A stretch of DNA of 7,841 nucleotides from Gammaproteobacteria bacterium (GCA_030635835.1 DAOVYB010000065.1:1-7841), one strand, 5' to 3'; shown: positions 1-5,722, counted from the first letter of the stretch. Numbers and translations are program-made. Notes: generated by a model not told the origin, from the letters alone.

Positions 1-327
1 AAGTCCGTTATTATAGCCTGATATTGAGATTCATGTGAGTCCCAATCTTTTTATATGGCAATAGGCTGTAATGAGAAGGAAATCCTCTAGTATTTTTGAT
101 AGTTAATCTCAGAGTCAGATAAAATTAGGTAGCCCGGATGAGATGAAATGTAATCCGGGAAAACAGATTTAAATTCACACTCTCCCGAATTTCGCATCGC
201 TGCATCCAGGCTACATTGTGCTCTTTGAAAAACTTCCCTGTTATTAGTAAACAGAAGAAGCAGGAATGACGTACAATTTTTATACACTGCTCAGGTAGGT
301 TAGATAAATTGGTGATACTTATTGGTG
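1..327. other. non-coding stretch at the window's left edge
   Basis: No convincing gene is visible here. The stretch is AT-rich and contains one copy of the interspersed inverted-arm repeat (129-214). Nearer the end of the marR-like gene it holds a short direct repeat, ATTGGTG at 308-314 and 321-327. A minus-strand frame of 66 codons (87-287) crosses the repeat and has no family resemblance. I see no clear rho-independent terminator for the regulator gene that ends at 328. Confidence 0.6.
129..214. repeat. MITE/REP-like inverted-arm repeat, copy 1
   Basis: This 86-bp imperfect palindrome begins GTAGCCCGGATG and ends GCATCCAGGCTAC. Each arm is a variant of a half-unit of the form GTAGYCYGGAT-N12-AATCCGGG, with the arms inverted about a short AT-rich centre (about 160-182). 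The left arm has the 'AGATGAAATG' interior and the right arm has the 'GCAGCGATGCG' interior when read on the minus strand. The reverse complement of the element at 1492-1571 aligns with it arm for arm, so the two copies are oppositely oriented. Elements of this look are common non-autonomous repeats between genes of Gammaproteobacteria. No coding capacity and no convincing target duplication are visible. Confidence 0.8.
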
Positions 328-738
328 TTAGCTTCTTGATATAATTGATGTCACTATTTTGTTTAATGTATTGATTGTATCTGGTGGAAATTCTGCAGAA
401 ATTCTTTCCTGAACAAGAGCGACTTCTCGTTTTGCAAGTGATAAACGTCTTAAGCCTGAGTCAGTAAGTCTCATATAAAAAGATCGTTTATCTTTTGGAT
501 TTTTTATACTTTCAACAATATCTGCTTTGAGTAAATCATTGACTAAAACACTCATGGTTGCTCTTGTTACATTTAAGTAGCGACTTAAATCTGAGACGGT
601 AATCTTGCCGGATTTTTCTAAAAACAACATGGCACGAAATTGTGGAATACGTAAGCCAGAATACATTAATGCCAGGTTTAATTTTTTCTCAAAGATCTGT
701 GTTGCTTCGAGTAACTGGATAACGTGTAGTGATTCCAT
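328..738 (-). CDS. MarR-family winged-helix transcriptional regulator
   Basis: This is a 136-residue cytoplasmic DNA-binding protein, the usual MarR size. The helix-turn-helix lies at about residues 46-75 (core SDLSRYLNVTRATMSVLVND). It is followed by a beta wing with the characteristic D-K-R and L-T-D-S-G pattern (NPKDKRSFYMRLTDSG, 80-95). Helices at both ends (about 5-40 and 97-136) would form the dimer interface. The protein has no cysteine, so it is unlikely to be a thiol-based sensor of the OhrR type. The start is the first ATG of the frame, with a weak ribosome site. It is divergent from the DsrE2-like gene across 154 bp holding two palindromes, the usual arrangement for a MarR protein controlling itself and its neighbour. 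That control is inference, and the ligand is unknown. Confidence 0.88.
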   Translation of the reverse strand: MESLHVIQLLEATQIFEKKLNLALMYSGLRIPQFRAMLFLEKSGKITVSDLSRYLNVTRATMSVLVNDLLKADIVESIKNPKDKRSFYMRLTDSGLRRLSLAKREVALVQERISAEFPPDTINTLNKIVTSIISRS

Positions 739-767
739 ATCTTTATGCCATTATTTTGTAATAGTTA

Positions 768-778
768 GTTAGGCTAAC
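768..778. promoter_or_regulatory. candidate MarR operator palindrome
   Basis: GTTAGGCTAAC is a perfect 11-bp palindrome about one central base, with an extra overlapping GTTAG just upstream (764-768). It sits 30 bp upstream of the MarR-like start codon. On the minus strand it lies just after TTGATT and before TATTAC, which could be a weak promoter pair with a short spacer. TTAG/CTAA half-sites of this kind are common for MarR-family repressors. Autorepression through this site is inference. Confidence 0.5.
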
Positions 779-813
779 AATCAAAAAACCGTTTCACTAT
801 ATTAACTTATTTT

Positions 814-846
814 TATAATCTTTATACAGGTTATCAATTACCTGTA
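814..846 (+). promoter_or_regulatory. putative -10 box and inverted repeat upstream of the DsrE2-like gene
   Basis: A consensus TATAAT lies at 814-819, but no good -35 is visible at the right distance. Just downstream is a perfect 7-bp inverted repeat, TACAGGT at 825-831 and ACCTGTA at 840-846, with an 8-bp spacer. If TATAAT is the -10, the inverted repeat covers the start of transcription, which would suit a repressor. Its half-sites differ from the GTTAG/CTAAC palindrome at 768-778, so a second regulator or an RNA hairpin is also possible. Confidence 0.4.
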
Positions 847-892
847 AATGTAATTCGTATTTAAACATAATTATAAATTTAGGAGTAATGTT

Positions 893-1462
893 ATGAGTGC
901 AGTAATTCAAAGTGGTGCCCTGGATAATGTTTCACTAGAAAATAAAATTACCGGTTTGGAATCACAGTTAAAAGAAATGGAAAAACGAATACCGGATAAT
1001 AAAGTTTCTATTATTGTTTTGTCTGGTGATTTTGATAAAGCTATGGCTGCTTTTATGATGGCCAATGGTGCTATTGGAATGGGAATGGAAGTGACCATGT
1101 TTTTTACTTTTTGGGGATGTTCAGTTATTAAAAAAGAACGCAGACTAAAAGGTAAAAAATTTACCCATAAACTCGTTAATATGATGTTACCTGCAAACAG
1201 TAAAGCGCTTGCGCCTTCAAAAATGTCGTTTGGTGGTATTGGTCGTAAAATGTTCAATTATATGATGAAAGGTCAAATGTCATCACTCGAAGAGCAGATT
1301 GATATTGCCGTTGAATCGGGTGTGACTTTTCAGGTTTGCTCTCCATCATTAGGTATGATGGGGTTTGATAAAGATGAATGGGCTGTGCCTGTCGATATAT
1401 GTGGGGTTGCGGCAATGTATGAAGTTGCATTAAATTCACGTACAGCATACTTTATTTCTTAA
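893..1462 (+). CDS. DsrE2-like (DsrE/F/H superfamily) sulfur-transfer protein
   Basis: This 189-residue protein resembles the DsrE2 group (peroxiredoxin-like, COG2210 type) of the DsrE/F/H superfamily, which is linked to persulfide handling. Residues 15-33 form a short coiled coil (LENKITGLESQLKEMEKRI). The core starts with a beta strand and SGDFDKAMAAF (44-54), then an Ala/Gly/Met-rich segment ending in FFTFWGC (70-76). A second cysteine motif, CSPSLGMMG, is at 149-157 and a third, DICGVAAMYEVAL, at 168-180. C76, C149 and C170 are the only cysteines; C149 fits the usual candidate persulfide site. AGGAG at 881-885, 7 bases before the ATG, fixes the start. It is convergent with hflD and divergent from a MarR-like regulator, its likely controller. 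No rhodanese, TusA or dsr gene is in the window, so the substrate is unknown. Confidence 0.85.
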   Translation: MSAVIQSGALDNVSLENKITGLESQLKEMEKRIPDNKVSIIVLSGDFDKAMAAFMMANGAIGMGMEVTMFFTFWGCSVIKKERRLKGKKFTHKLVNMMLPANSKALAPSKMSFGGIGRKMFNYMMKGQMSSLEEQIDIAVESGVTFQVCSPSLGMMGFDKDEWAVPVDICGVAAMYEVALNSRTAYFIS

Positions 1463-1491
1463 AGCTTAAAATGAAACAGGTAAGGTTAGTT

Positions 1492-1571
1492 GTAGTCTGG
1501 ATGCAGCAAAGCGGAATCCGGGGAGAAAGCGCAAAAACTTCCCGGATTACATTTCATTTTATCCAGACTAC
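1492..1571. repeat. MITE/REP-like inverted-arm repeat, copy 2
   Basis: This 80-bp imperfect palindrome begins GTAGTCTGGATGCAGC and ends TTATCCAGACTAC. The outer 11-bp arms (GTAGTCTGGAT) are perfect, the middle 12 bases of each arm do not pair, and the inner AATCCGGG pairs again. It is the same family as 129-214 in the opposite orientation. It fills the gap between the convergent DsrE2-like gene and hflD. The transcribed hairpin could help separate the two convergent transcripts, although no T-tract follows the stem. Confidence 0.82.
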
Positions 1572-1591
1572 TTAAAGGCAGTTCTTTTGAG

Positions 1592-2218
1592 TTAATTATT
1601 TATTGCTTTAAGAAAGTTTTTCGCTTCATCAACATAACGTTTGCGTTGAAACAAAATATGCCAGCGACGCCCACCGAGTTGCTGCCACAACACGGCACTC
1701 CTTATACCTGATAATAATAATGTTCGTACCTGATTGGCTGTTTTCGGATTCGACAAGTATTGTTCTTCACCTGAAACCATTATACGAGGGCCTAATTCAC
1801 TAATCGTTCTGCCATATACATCGGCAAGATTAGCAATAACATTTTCATGTGTGGGAGAAAAATGTTCTGATTGGCGTATTGCCAGCTCAATTCCAGATGA
1901 AAGAGTGGACAATATTTCAGGGTTATTCGCTAATCGTCTTTCAAGAAATAAAATGCTAACAATGTATCGGGCAACCTCGATGTTATGTTTATCCGGGGCA
2001 CTACCAAATTGATCAGTGAGCCCCTGAAGTCCACCTGAGAGCTGTTCAATTGTTCCAAACACATCAAGTGGTTGATCAGGATCGGTACAAAAGATACTCG
2101 ATACGCAGTTTTCTAATGATTCATGTTTAATCTTGCCTAGTGTACTTAATTCATGAACAAGAAATGCGCTTCGAAATACACCTGCTAAAGCGAGTGTGCG
2201 TGATTGAAAATTTTTCAT
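1592..2218 (-). CDS. hflD: HflD family protein (high frequency lysogenization protein D homologue)
   Basis: At 208 residues this matches the usual HflD/YcfC length (about 210). Recognisable blocks are TLALAGVFRSA (8-18), VSILFLERRL (87-96), ELGPRIMVSG (141-150) and the C-terminal stretch 164-186 containing SGIRSAVLWQQLGG. In E. coli HflD is a peripheral membrane protein best known for binding phage lambda CII. Its cellular role is unclear, but it is almost always next to mnmA. Here the ATG overlaps the mnmA stop by one base (TAATG, minus strand), so translation is probably coupled. purB, which follows hflD in many Gammaproteobacteria, is absent; a repeat and the convergent DsrE2-like gene come next. 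Confidence 0.93.
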   Translation of the reverse strand: MKNFQSRTLALAGVFRSAFLVHELSTLGKIKHESLENCVSSIFCTDPDQPLDVFGTIEQLSGGLQGLTDQFGSAPDKHNIEVARYIVSILFLERRLANNPEILSTLSSGIELAIRQSEHFSPTHENVIANLADVYGRTISELGPRIMVSGEEQYLSNPKTANQVRTLLLSGIRSAVLWQQLGGRRWHILFQRKRYVDEAKNFLKAINN

Positions 2219-3354
2219 TATTTAGTTTCAGTTAAATTATTGGATTGTTGCTTATTCGAAAGAATAGTTCCACCACCTAAGCATTCTTCACCATCATAAA
2301 ATACAATAGCTTGCCCGGGTGTAATCGCCCATTGTGGATCATCAAAAGTGATATTCCATATTTGATCTTTTTCCTGATATTCAACTAAACAGTTAGCATC
2401 TTGTTGACGATATCGTGTTTTAGCCGCGCATCGAAAAGACATGGAAGGAGACTGACCTTTAACCCAATGCATGTCATTTGCTGTACATTCATTGTGATGT
2501 AAAAGAGGGTGATCGTTACCCTGAACAACAATAAGAATGTTATTTTCGAGATCTTTATCAGCAACGTACCACGGTGTGTCATCAAAATCTCTGAGTCCAC
2601 CGATACCAAGCCCCTGACGCTGACCTAGTGTGTAATACATCAAACCATCATGTTTACCGACAAGTTGACCATCAGGCGTATGCATTTCACCAGGCTGCGC
2701 CGGCAAGTAACGTTGAAGAAATGCTTTGAAATCACGTTCACCAATAAAACAAATGCCTGTACTGTCTTTTTTATTAAAAGTAATAAGGTTGTTTTCTTCA
2801 GCGAGTCGTCTGACTTCAGGTTTTTCGAGTTCGCCAACAGGAAACAGACTTTTAGAGAGTTGTTCCTGTCCTAAAGTATATAAAAAATAGGTTTGATCTT
2901 TATTGTTATCTTTACCTTTGATGAGTTTATATACACCATCTTCATAACGAATGCGCGCATAATGTCCTGTGGCAATTTTTTCTGCACCTTGTGATAACGC
3001 ATAATCAAGAAAGGCTTTAAATTTGATTTCTTTATTACAGAGAATATCCGGGTTAGGTGTTCTTCCCGCAGCATATTCCTGTAAAAAATATTCGAATACG
3101 CGATCCCAATATTGATCTGAAAAATTTACACCTTGTAAATCAACACCTAATGTATCGCAGACTTTTTGTGCATCACTCAAATCTTCTTCAGCGGCACAAT
3201 AATCATCTTTATCATCACCTTCCCAGTTTTTCATGAAAAGGCCATGCACAGAAAAGCCCTGTTGTTTTAACAGTAATGCAGTAACAGATGAATCAACACC
3301 TCCAGACATTCCAACAAAAATATTTGAATCTTTTTCTAAACTCATATCCAACAT
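2218..3354 (-). CDS. mnmA: tRNA-specific 2-thiouridylase MnmA
   Basis: MnmA adenylates and then 2-thiolates U34 of the tRNAs for Lys, Glu and Gln, using sulfur passed from IscS, through the Tus relay where present. The 378 residues span the full family length. The N-terminal PP-loop is SGGVDSS (17-23). The catalytic cysteines are C106 in [11 protein letters not shown] and C202 in [12 protein letters not shown], with DQTYFL at 153-158 and [10 protein letters not shown] at 241-250, all family hallmarks. The C-terminal beta-barrel region (about 255-360) ends in the expected [18 protein letters not shown] motif, followed by a short polar tail. M4 is an alternative start nine bases downstream; neither has a good Shine-Dalgarno. 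The stop overlaps the hflD start by one base. Confidence 0.97.
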   Translation of the reverse strand: MLDMSLEKDSNIFVGMSGGVDSSVTALLLKQQGFSVHGLFMKNWEGDDKDDYCAAEEDLSDAQKVCDTLGVDLQGVNFSDQYWDRVFEYFLQEYAAGRTPNPDILCNKEIKFKAFLDYALSQGAEKIATGHYARIRYEDGVYKLIKGKDNNKDQTYFLYTLGQEQLSKSLFPVGELEKPEVRRLAEENNLITFNKKDSTGICFIGERDFKAFLQRYLPAQPGEMHTPDGQLVGKHDGLMYYTLGQRQGLGIGGLRDFDDTPWYVADKDLENNILIVVQGNDHPLLHHNECTANDMHWVKGQSPSMSFRCAAKTRYRQQDANCLVEYQEKDQIWNITFDDPQWAITPGQAIVFYDGEECLGGGTILSNKQQSNNLTETK

Positions 3355-3369
3355 AAAATAAGGGGCAAT

Positions 3370-3386
3370 GGTTATGCTAGATAACC
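3370..3386. repeat. small perfect hairpin in the mnmA leader
   Basis: GGTTAT at 3370-3375 and ATAACC at 3381-3386 pair perfectly around a 5-base loop, 15 bases upstream of the mnmA start. No T-tract follows on the minus strand, so it is not a normal terminator. It may be a leader structure or chance. Confidence 0.3.
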
Positions 3387-3400
3387 GTATTTAGTAATAA

Positions 3401-3428
3401 TAGGTAAGTAAACCTTATAACTTACCTA
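3401..3428 (-). terminator. inverted repeat over the 3' end of the hydrolase gene
   Basis: TAGGTAAGT (3401-3409) and ACTTACCTA (3420-3428) are perfect 9-base arms around a 10-base loop. The hydrolase stop codon (3415-3417) falls in the loop. On the minus strand the stem is followed by an AT-rich TTATTACTAAA sequence rather than a clean T-tract. It could be a weak terminator or processing hairpin between the hydrolase gene and mnmA, or a regulatory palindrome. Confidence 0.4.
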
Positions 3429-4185
3429 ACCAGTCTTGAATTTCTTTTGTTAATGTATCGCCACGATCGGTAAAATAATGGTCAGCGTTAGCAATCACAC
3501 GCTGTTCTGATTTTACATTATTGCTTGATCTTATCATTTTCAATCTTGTTGGTGCTGCTTTAATAACTGCACCGAATTCATTACTTCCAAAAATATCCAA
3601 AACAGGTATTTTAAGTTTATTAAGCGGGAATGGCTTAGACATATATTGTTTAGTGTCAGTTGCTCCCATTCCAATACCGATATAGGCCTTAATATCTTTA
3701 GAGTCAGCCTTGTCTACCCAGGCCATGCTCATGTGTACACTGCAACTATGAGCAACAAGTACAATATTATGTATATTTTTATCTTTTAAAAATTTAATAG
3801 CGGCTTCAATTCGTGAAAACGAATCCGGAAAGGTTGGAACATAATCATAATATTTAGCCTTTTTAGACAGTACGGGCATTTGAATTGACAAAGTATGCCA
3901 ACCAGAATCAGGTAAACCAATTCGCAACGGGTGAGCGACATCTTTCCAGTCAGGATGGTATCCCCGGCCATGCATGATTATGACAGCACCCTTAGGTTTG
4001 CTTACCTCTGACTCCATAAAAATAGAGAGAAATTTGTTTTTGGAATCTGTAAGGTATACTGGTTCACCATCCAGAATTGAATCTACAATTTCATCGGCAA
4101 GGCGTTTTTCACGTTGCAGGTCAGCTGCTTGTACAGAGATAGTTATTGTTGCAAAGGTCAGCAATAAAAATAATTTTGTATTCAT
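3415..4185 (-). CDS. secreted alpha/beta hydrolase, DUF3530-like
   Basis: I place the start at the ATG at 4185 (256 residues), because AGGTGAGG just upstream is a good ribosome site. An in-frame GTG nine bases earlier lies inside that site. Residues 1-20 form a Sec signal peptide ending in VQA, so the product is probably periplasmic. The mature part has an oxyanion-type HG turn (MHGRGYHPDW, 71-80), LRIGLPDSGWHTLSIQMP (87-104, strongly DUF3530-like), a nucleophile elbow AHSCS (145-149, S147), a candidate acid at D197 or E203, and H236 in NADHYF. The elbow lacks both glycines of GxSxG. The substrate is unknown. The gene sits between nudJ and mnmA, which are usually neighbours, and is bounded by inverted repeats at 3401-3428 and 4206-4229. 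Confidence 0.82.
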   Translation of the reverse strand: MNTKLFLLLTFATITISVQAADLQREKRLADEIVDSILDGEPVYLTDSKNKFLSIFMESEVSKPKGAVIIMHGRGYHPDWKDVAHPLRIGLPDSGWHTLSIQMPVLSKKAKYYDYVPTFPDSFSRIEAAIKFLKDKNIHNIVLVAHSCSVHMSMAWVDKADSKDIKAYIGIGMGATDTKQYMSKPFPLNKLKIPVLDIFGSNEFGAVIKAAPTRLKMIRSSNNVKSEQRVIANADHYFTDRGDTLTKEIQDWLGKL

Positions 4186-4205
4186 TATCCTCACCTAACT
4201 TTCGA

Positions 4206-4229
4206 AAATAGTATCTAAGTATACTATTT
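4206..4229. promoter_or_regulatory. AT-rich perfect inverted repeat upstream of the hydrolase gene
   Basis: AAATAGTAT (4206-4214) and ATACTATTT (4221-4229) are perfect 9-base arms around 6 bases, in the 69-bp gap between nudJ and the hydrolase gene. On the minus strand the stem runs into TTTTCG, so it could act as a weak terminator for nudJ. The same bases include TATACT, a possible -10 box for the hydrolase gene, so an operator is equally plausible. Confidence 0.4.
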
Positions 4230-4254
4230 GTACAACTATATTAATGCACTATTT

Positions 4255-4704
4255 TTAGGTTATATCCTGAATTAAAGTTAGCGGATATTTGTGGCCGGAT
4301 AAATAATCTTCAATTGATTTGATCACGAGTGGACTACGCAGGTTTGAATGTTGCCGAACTTCATCTTCACTTAACCAGATAGCTTGTTCAATGCCACTAT
4401 CTAAGATTCGTTCTATATTTTCACTTTTAACTTCACCAGCAAAACATATTCGCATATATGTTTCACCATTATCATGTATCCAGCGGTAGATGCCACTGAT
4501 GTAAGCGGGGGAAAAATCCCAACGGGTTTCTTCTAAGGTTTCGCGAATAACAGCATCAATTAATGATTCATTGTTGTCTAAATGACCTGCGGGTTGATTA
4601 ATCACCTTTTTACCGTTGACGATTTCCTCGACGAGAAGAAACTTTCCTTCTTGATGGATGATTGCGGCTACGGTGACGTGAGGTGCCCAGTAATTTAATT
4701 GCAT
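4255..4704 (-). CDS. nudJ: Nudix hydrolase, NudJ-type
   Basis: NudJ is a Nudix phosphohydrolase; the E. coli enzyme acts on nucleoside di/triphosphates and on the thiamine intermediate HMP-PP. The 149 residues match the family length. The protein opens with the typical WAPHVTVAAII strand, and the Nudix box is at 40-62: G40, E46, R54-E55 and E58-E59 are intact. The box deviates at its end, with T56 at the usually aliphatic position and R61-W62 instead of Gly-aliphatic. A stop codon lies 9 bases before the ATG in this frame, so the start cannot be much earlier. The first 95 bases overlap the 3' end of rluE in another frame, and no strong ribosome site is present, which suggests dependence on upstream translation. 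Confidence 0.93.
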   Translation of the reverse strand: MQLNYWAPHVTVAAIIHQEGKFLLVEEIVNGKKVINQPAGHLDNNESLIDAVIRETLEETRWDFSPAYISGIYRWIHDNGETYMRICFAGEVKSENIERILDSGIEQAIWLSEDEVRQHSNLRSPLVIKSIEDYLSGHKYPLTLIQDIT

Positions 4705-5278
4705 CTGCTTGTTCTAATAGTTGTTGTGGAGTGGGAATTTTACGCCACTCTCCGGGTGATAATCCATCTGTATTGAAATCTCCTAAAGTAAAATCGCCAA
4801 TGGAATACCGTATTAAGCGCAGAGTCGGGAAGCCGACCGCTGCGGTCATGCGGCGTACCTGGCGGTTCTTACCTTCAGTAATGGTTAATTCACACCATGA
4901 AGTAGGGATTTCTGCTCGATATCGCACTGGTGGATCACGAGGCCAGAGAGCAGGTTCATTAATCTTCTTTGCTTTTGCTGGTAAGGTTAACCCATCTTTT
5001 AGTGTTACCCCTTTTGCAAGCTCGGCAAGTGCGGTATCTGTTATCTCACCATCAACCTGAACCCAGTAAGTTTTCGGTTGCTTATGTTTGGGGTGACTTA
5101 AACAGTGCTGAATTTTTCCTTCATCAGTGAGTATCAATAAACCTTCACTGTCATGATCCAATCGTCCGGCAGGATAAAAATCTTTTTCAGAGATGAATTC
5201 AGCAAGTGAAGTGTGCTTTTCGTGCTCACTGAACTGGCTTATTACACCGTAGGGTTTATTAAAAAGAATTAGTGACAT
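4610..5278 (-). CDS. rluE: 23S rRNA pseudouridine synthase RluE
   Basis: RluE isomerises a uridine in 23S rRNA (U2457 in E. coli). This 222-residue protein starts directly with ILFNKPYGVISQF (4-16), lacking the basic N-terminal extension of the E. coli enzyme. Catalytic D41 is in GRLDHDSEG (38-46); LTITEGKNRQVRRM (131-144) and GFPTLRLIRYSIGDF (149-163) are standard RsuA/RluB/E/F motifs. I prefer the ATG at 5278 over an in-frame TTG at 5293; neither has a clear ribosome site. The family normally ends soon after the GEWRK motif (176-180). Here the frame continues about 40 residues, and the last 31, Arg-rich (for example RHRSRNHPSRR), are read out of frame through the start of nudJ. That tail is probably not conserved. 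Confidence 0.93.
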   Translation of the reverse strand: MSLILFNKPYGVISQFSEHEKHTSLAEFISEKDFYPAGRLDHDSEGLLILTDEGKIQHCLSHPKHKQPKTYWVQVDGEITDTALAELAKGVTLKDGLTLPAKAKKINEPALWPRDPPVRYRAEIPTSWCELTITEGKNRQVRRMTAAVGFPTLRLIRYSIGDFTLGDFNTDGLSPGEWRKIPTPQQLLEQADAIKLLGTSRHRSRNHPSRRKVSSRRGNRQR

Positions 5279-5322
5279 TGTGCGATAGTACAATAAATAA
5301 CGACTAATGTTGAATGCATCAC

Positions 5323-5407
5323 GTCATTGCGAGCAGAGTGAAGCAATCCCTATAGAATGAGGATTTTTTAACAGGTCGCCGCAGTCACTTTGTTCACTCG
5401 CAATGAC
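5323..5407. repeat. GTCATTGCGAG-type interspersed palindromic repeat
   Basis: This 85-bp element is bounded by perfect 11-bp inverted ends, GTCATTGCGAG at 5323-5333 and CTCGCAATGAC at 5397-5407. Inside are degenerate arms of the widely distributed 'GCGAAGCAATC' / 'GGTCGCCGC' type. It is unrelated to the repeats at 129-214 and 1492-1571. Such elements are non-coding, MITE-like and scattered in many bacterial genomes. It lies between the rluE start and the cspD terminator, in the position where many relatives carry icd. Confidence 0.8.
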
Positions 5408-5426
5408 ACAAAATAGCCAGACAAAA

Positions 5427-5459
5427 AAATACTTCGTTCAAAAATTGAGCGAGGTATTT
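5427..5459 (-). terminator. probable rho-independent terminator of cspD
   Basis: Arms 5427-5440 and 5446-5459 form a 14-position stem with a 5-base loop, 24 bases beyond the cspD stop. On the minus strand the stem is followed by a run of seven T (5423-5429 read in reverse, partly within the stem), as expected of an intrinsic terminator. Two stem positions are C-A mismatches in the minus-strand RNA, and would be G-U wobbles in the plus-strand RNA. Confidence 0.6.
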
Positions 5460-5482
5460 ATAATGAAGTTTTATAAAAAGAT

Positions 5483-5722
5483 TTAGTGCTGAGTACTACT
5501 TATTTGATCCTCAGGAATATCACCTAATTTAATTTCGGTTGCATGTTGTCCTTTTGGACCCGCCGTTACTTCATACTCAACAACTTGACCTTTTTTCAGG
5601 GTTTTATATCCTTCCATGGTAATCACCGAAAAATGTGCAAAGATATCTTCGCCACCTTCCGTAGGTGAAATAAACCCATAACCTTTACTATTACTGAACC
5701 ACTTTACCGTACCTATAGACAT
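5483..5722 (-). CDS. cspD: cold-shock domain protein, CspD-type
   Basis: This 79-residue single cold-shock domain protein binds single-stranded nucleic acid in the cytoplasm. It opens with SIGTVKWFSNSKGYGFI; RNP1 is KGYGFI (13-18) and RNP2 is DIFAHF (26-31). TMEGYKTLKKGQ (35-46) and AGPKGQHA (54-61) follow the CspD pattern, and a polar tail (68-79) follows the domain. E. coli CspD is induced in stationary phase and inhibits replication; whether this one does so is inference. GGAGG (5733-5737 on the complementary strand, 10 bases upstream) and AGGAA closer in support the ATG. The divergent position next to clpS-clpA is the conserved gammaproteobacterial arrangement. Confidence 0.93.
   Translation of the reverse strand: MSIGTVKWFSNSKGYGFISPTEGGEDIFAHFSVITMEGYKTLKKGQVVEYEVTAGPKGQHATEIKLGDIPEDQISSTQH

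Noticed and set aside
87..287. 66-codon minus-strand reading frame
   Set aside because: It crosses the palindromic repeat at 129-214, has no recognisable domain, and its middle is simply a translation of the repeat.
907..1257. 116-codon minus-strand frame opposite the DsrE2-like gene
   Set aside because: It is antisense to a well-supported gene with a good ribosome site and recognisable motifs, and has no family features of its own.
129..1571. Composite transposon or insertion sequence
   Set aside because: The bracketing repeats are short and non-coding, and no transposase, integrase or clear target duplication is visible.
129..1571. CRISPR or other repeat array
   Set aside because: There are only two copies, 1.3 kb apart and inverted relative to each other, with genes between them.
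4194..4194. GTG start for the hydrolase nine bases before the chosen ATG
   Set aside because: The GTG lies within the AGGTGAGG ribosome site, and the signal peptide begins cleanly at the downstream ATG.
4683..5060. 125-codon plus-strand frame opposite rluE
   Set aside because: It is a shadow of the conserved RluE core; the Arg/Ser/Gly-rich composition is typical of an antisense frame.
5293..5293. TTG start for rluE
   Set aside because: It adds five residues without conservation and has no ribosome site; the ATG at 5278 gives a normal family N-terminus.
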